DNA of 64,000 nucleotides. Origin: Solidesulfovibrio aerotolerans. GTDB lineage: Bacteria > Desulfobacterota > Desulfovibrionia > Desulfovibrionales > Desulfovibrionaceae. The stretch spans positions 91,918 through 155,917 of the forward strand of contig NZ_WVUD01000005.1 in the NCBI RefSeq assembly GCF_009856865.1, given 5' to 3'. The position numbers were made by a program, and so were the translations under genes. How positions within the stretch are numbered: the first letter of the stretch is position 1; every line of letters begins with the position of its first letter. The notes under the pieces were generated by a model. That model was not told the DNA's origin. It did no database searches and worked only from the letters and a program-made list of their open reading frames with translations. Positions 63,669 to 64,000 of the stretch are shown piece after piece.

Positions 63669-64000
63669 ATGACCATGCGCCACCTTCTCCTGCTGCTCGC
63701 CTGCGGCCTGCTCCTGGCCTCCCCGGCTCGCGCCGCCGGCATCGATTGCGCCAAGGCCAAGACCCCGGTCGAACTGCGTATTTGCGCTGATCCCGACCTT
63801 GTGGCGGCGGATGCGGCCGTGGCCGAGGCCTTTGCCGCTGCCGTGGCCGCAGCCCAAGATCCGGCCGCCGTGCGCGCCTCCCAACGCCAATGGCTGGCGG
63901 CGCGAAACGCCTGTCCTGACGCCGCCTGCCTGCGGAGCAGCCAGGCCGAGCGGCGCGCGGCCCTGGTCGCCCTGGCGGCCGCGCCCGCCCCCTCCGCGCC
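63669..64000 (+). CDS. LprI-like lysozyme-inhibitor domain protein (partial at window edge)
   Basis: The 5' part of a gene; the stop is beyond the window. AAGGAG lies 6-8 nt before the ATG. A signal peptide (LLLLLACGLLLASPARA) precedes a DUF1311/LprI-type domain with the pattern DCAKAKTPVELRICADPDLVAAD and RQWLAARNACPDAACL, including four conserved Cys. Such periplasmic proteins can inhibit host lysozyme or have envelope roles. At least 110 aa. Confidence 0.85.
   Translation, partial: MTMRHLLLLLACGLLLASPARAAGIDCAKAKTPVELRICADPDLVAADAAVAEAFAAAVAAAQDPAAVRASQRQWLAARNACPDAACLRSSQAERRAALVALAAAPAPSA

Overview
This is a gene-dense, GC-rich stretch of bacterial chromosome. Gene content points to a strictly anaerobic deltaproteobacterium of the Desulfovibrionaceae, most likely the high-GC Desulfovibrio/Solidesulfovibrio branch. 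The supports are a four-subunit 2-oxoacid:ferredoxin oxidoreductase, a two-gene glcD/glcF-type lactate/glycolate oxidase beside secA, a truncated mannose-type PTS set (EIID, HPr, EI), several PAS/Cache sensor kinases, a chemoreceptor with cheW and motAB, and two cytosolic Mo/W-bisPGD enzymes. The assignment is inference from gene content, not from a marker gene. I found no rRNA, tRNA, CRISPR array, integrase or transposase.

Layout. 0.1-5.0 kb (minus strand): the oxidoreductase operon, queA and a DHH phosphoesterase. 5.2-13.6 kb: an unknown protein, a methyltransferase, an AlgI/AlgJ-like O-acetylation pair, corA, then hisC-cmk and a universal stress protein. 13.8-15.7 kb: a small unknown protein, cheW and a TPR lipoprotein. 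16.0-27.4 kb is a signalling block with three sensor kinases, a response-regulator diguanylate cyclase translationally coupled to the first kinase, and murI. Inside it lies a Fur-box promoter reading into two small unknown genes. 27.5-36.3 kb: rlmD, an SGNH protein, a DUF362/ferredoxin protein, a chemoreceptor, two small exported proteins and a peroxiredoxin. 36.4-49.3 kb: two paralogous Mo/W enzymes, a LysR/lrgAB locus, a strikingly AT-rich TPR plus metallo-beta-lactamase-fold gene, a GDSL esterase, a PNPOx-like flavoprotein, a glutamine amidotransferase-like protein and an O-acetylhomoserine sulfhydrylase-type enzyme. 49.5-64 kb (mostly plus strand): two glycosyltransferase-like proteins, EIID-HPr-EI, smpB, an exported protein, glcD-glcF, secA, motAB and three small exported proteins, the last cut by the window edge.

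Much of the intergenic DNA is occupied by one dispersed, modular repeat family. Eight copies carry a G6-7/C6-7 palindrome (CCGGGGGGAT, one variable base, ATCCCCCCGG), and one further copy has a swapped hairpin core. Seven of the eight follow a gene in a fixed orientation after a purine-rich tract. The eighth is inverted and supplies the apparent Shine-Dalgarno sequence of a Mo/W enzyme gene. Other unexplained structures are five 30-bp tandem repeats next to a 72-nt hairpin (20.7-21.0 kb), a perfect 34-bp palindrome (4.0 kb), and a hairpin between ptsH and ptsI. The strongest candidates for new biology are this repeat family, the AT-rich TPR-MBL gene and the Fur-controlled small-gene pair.
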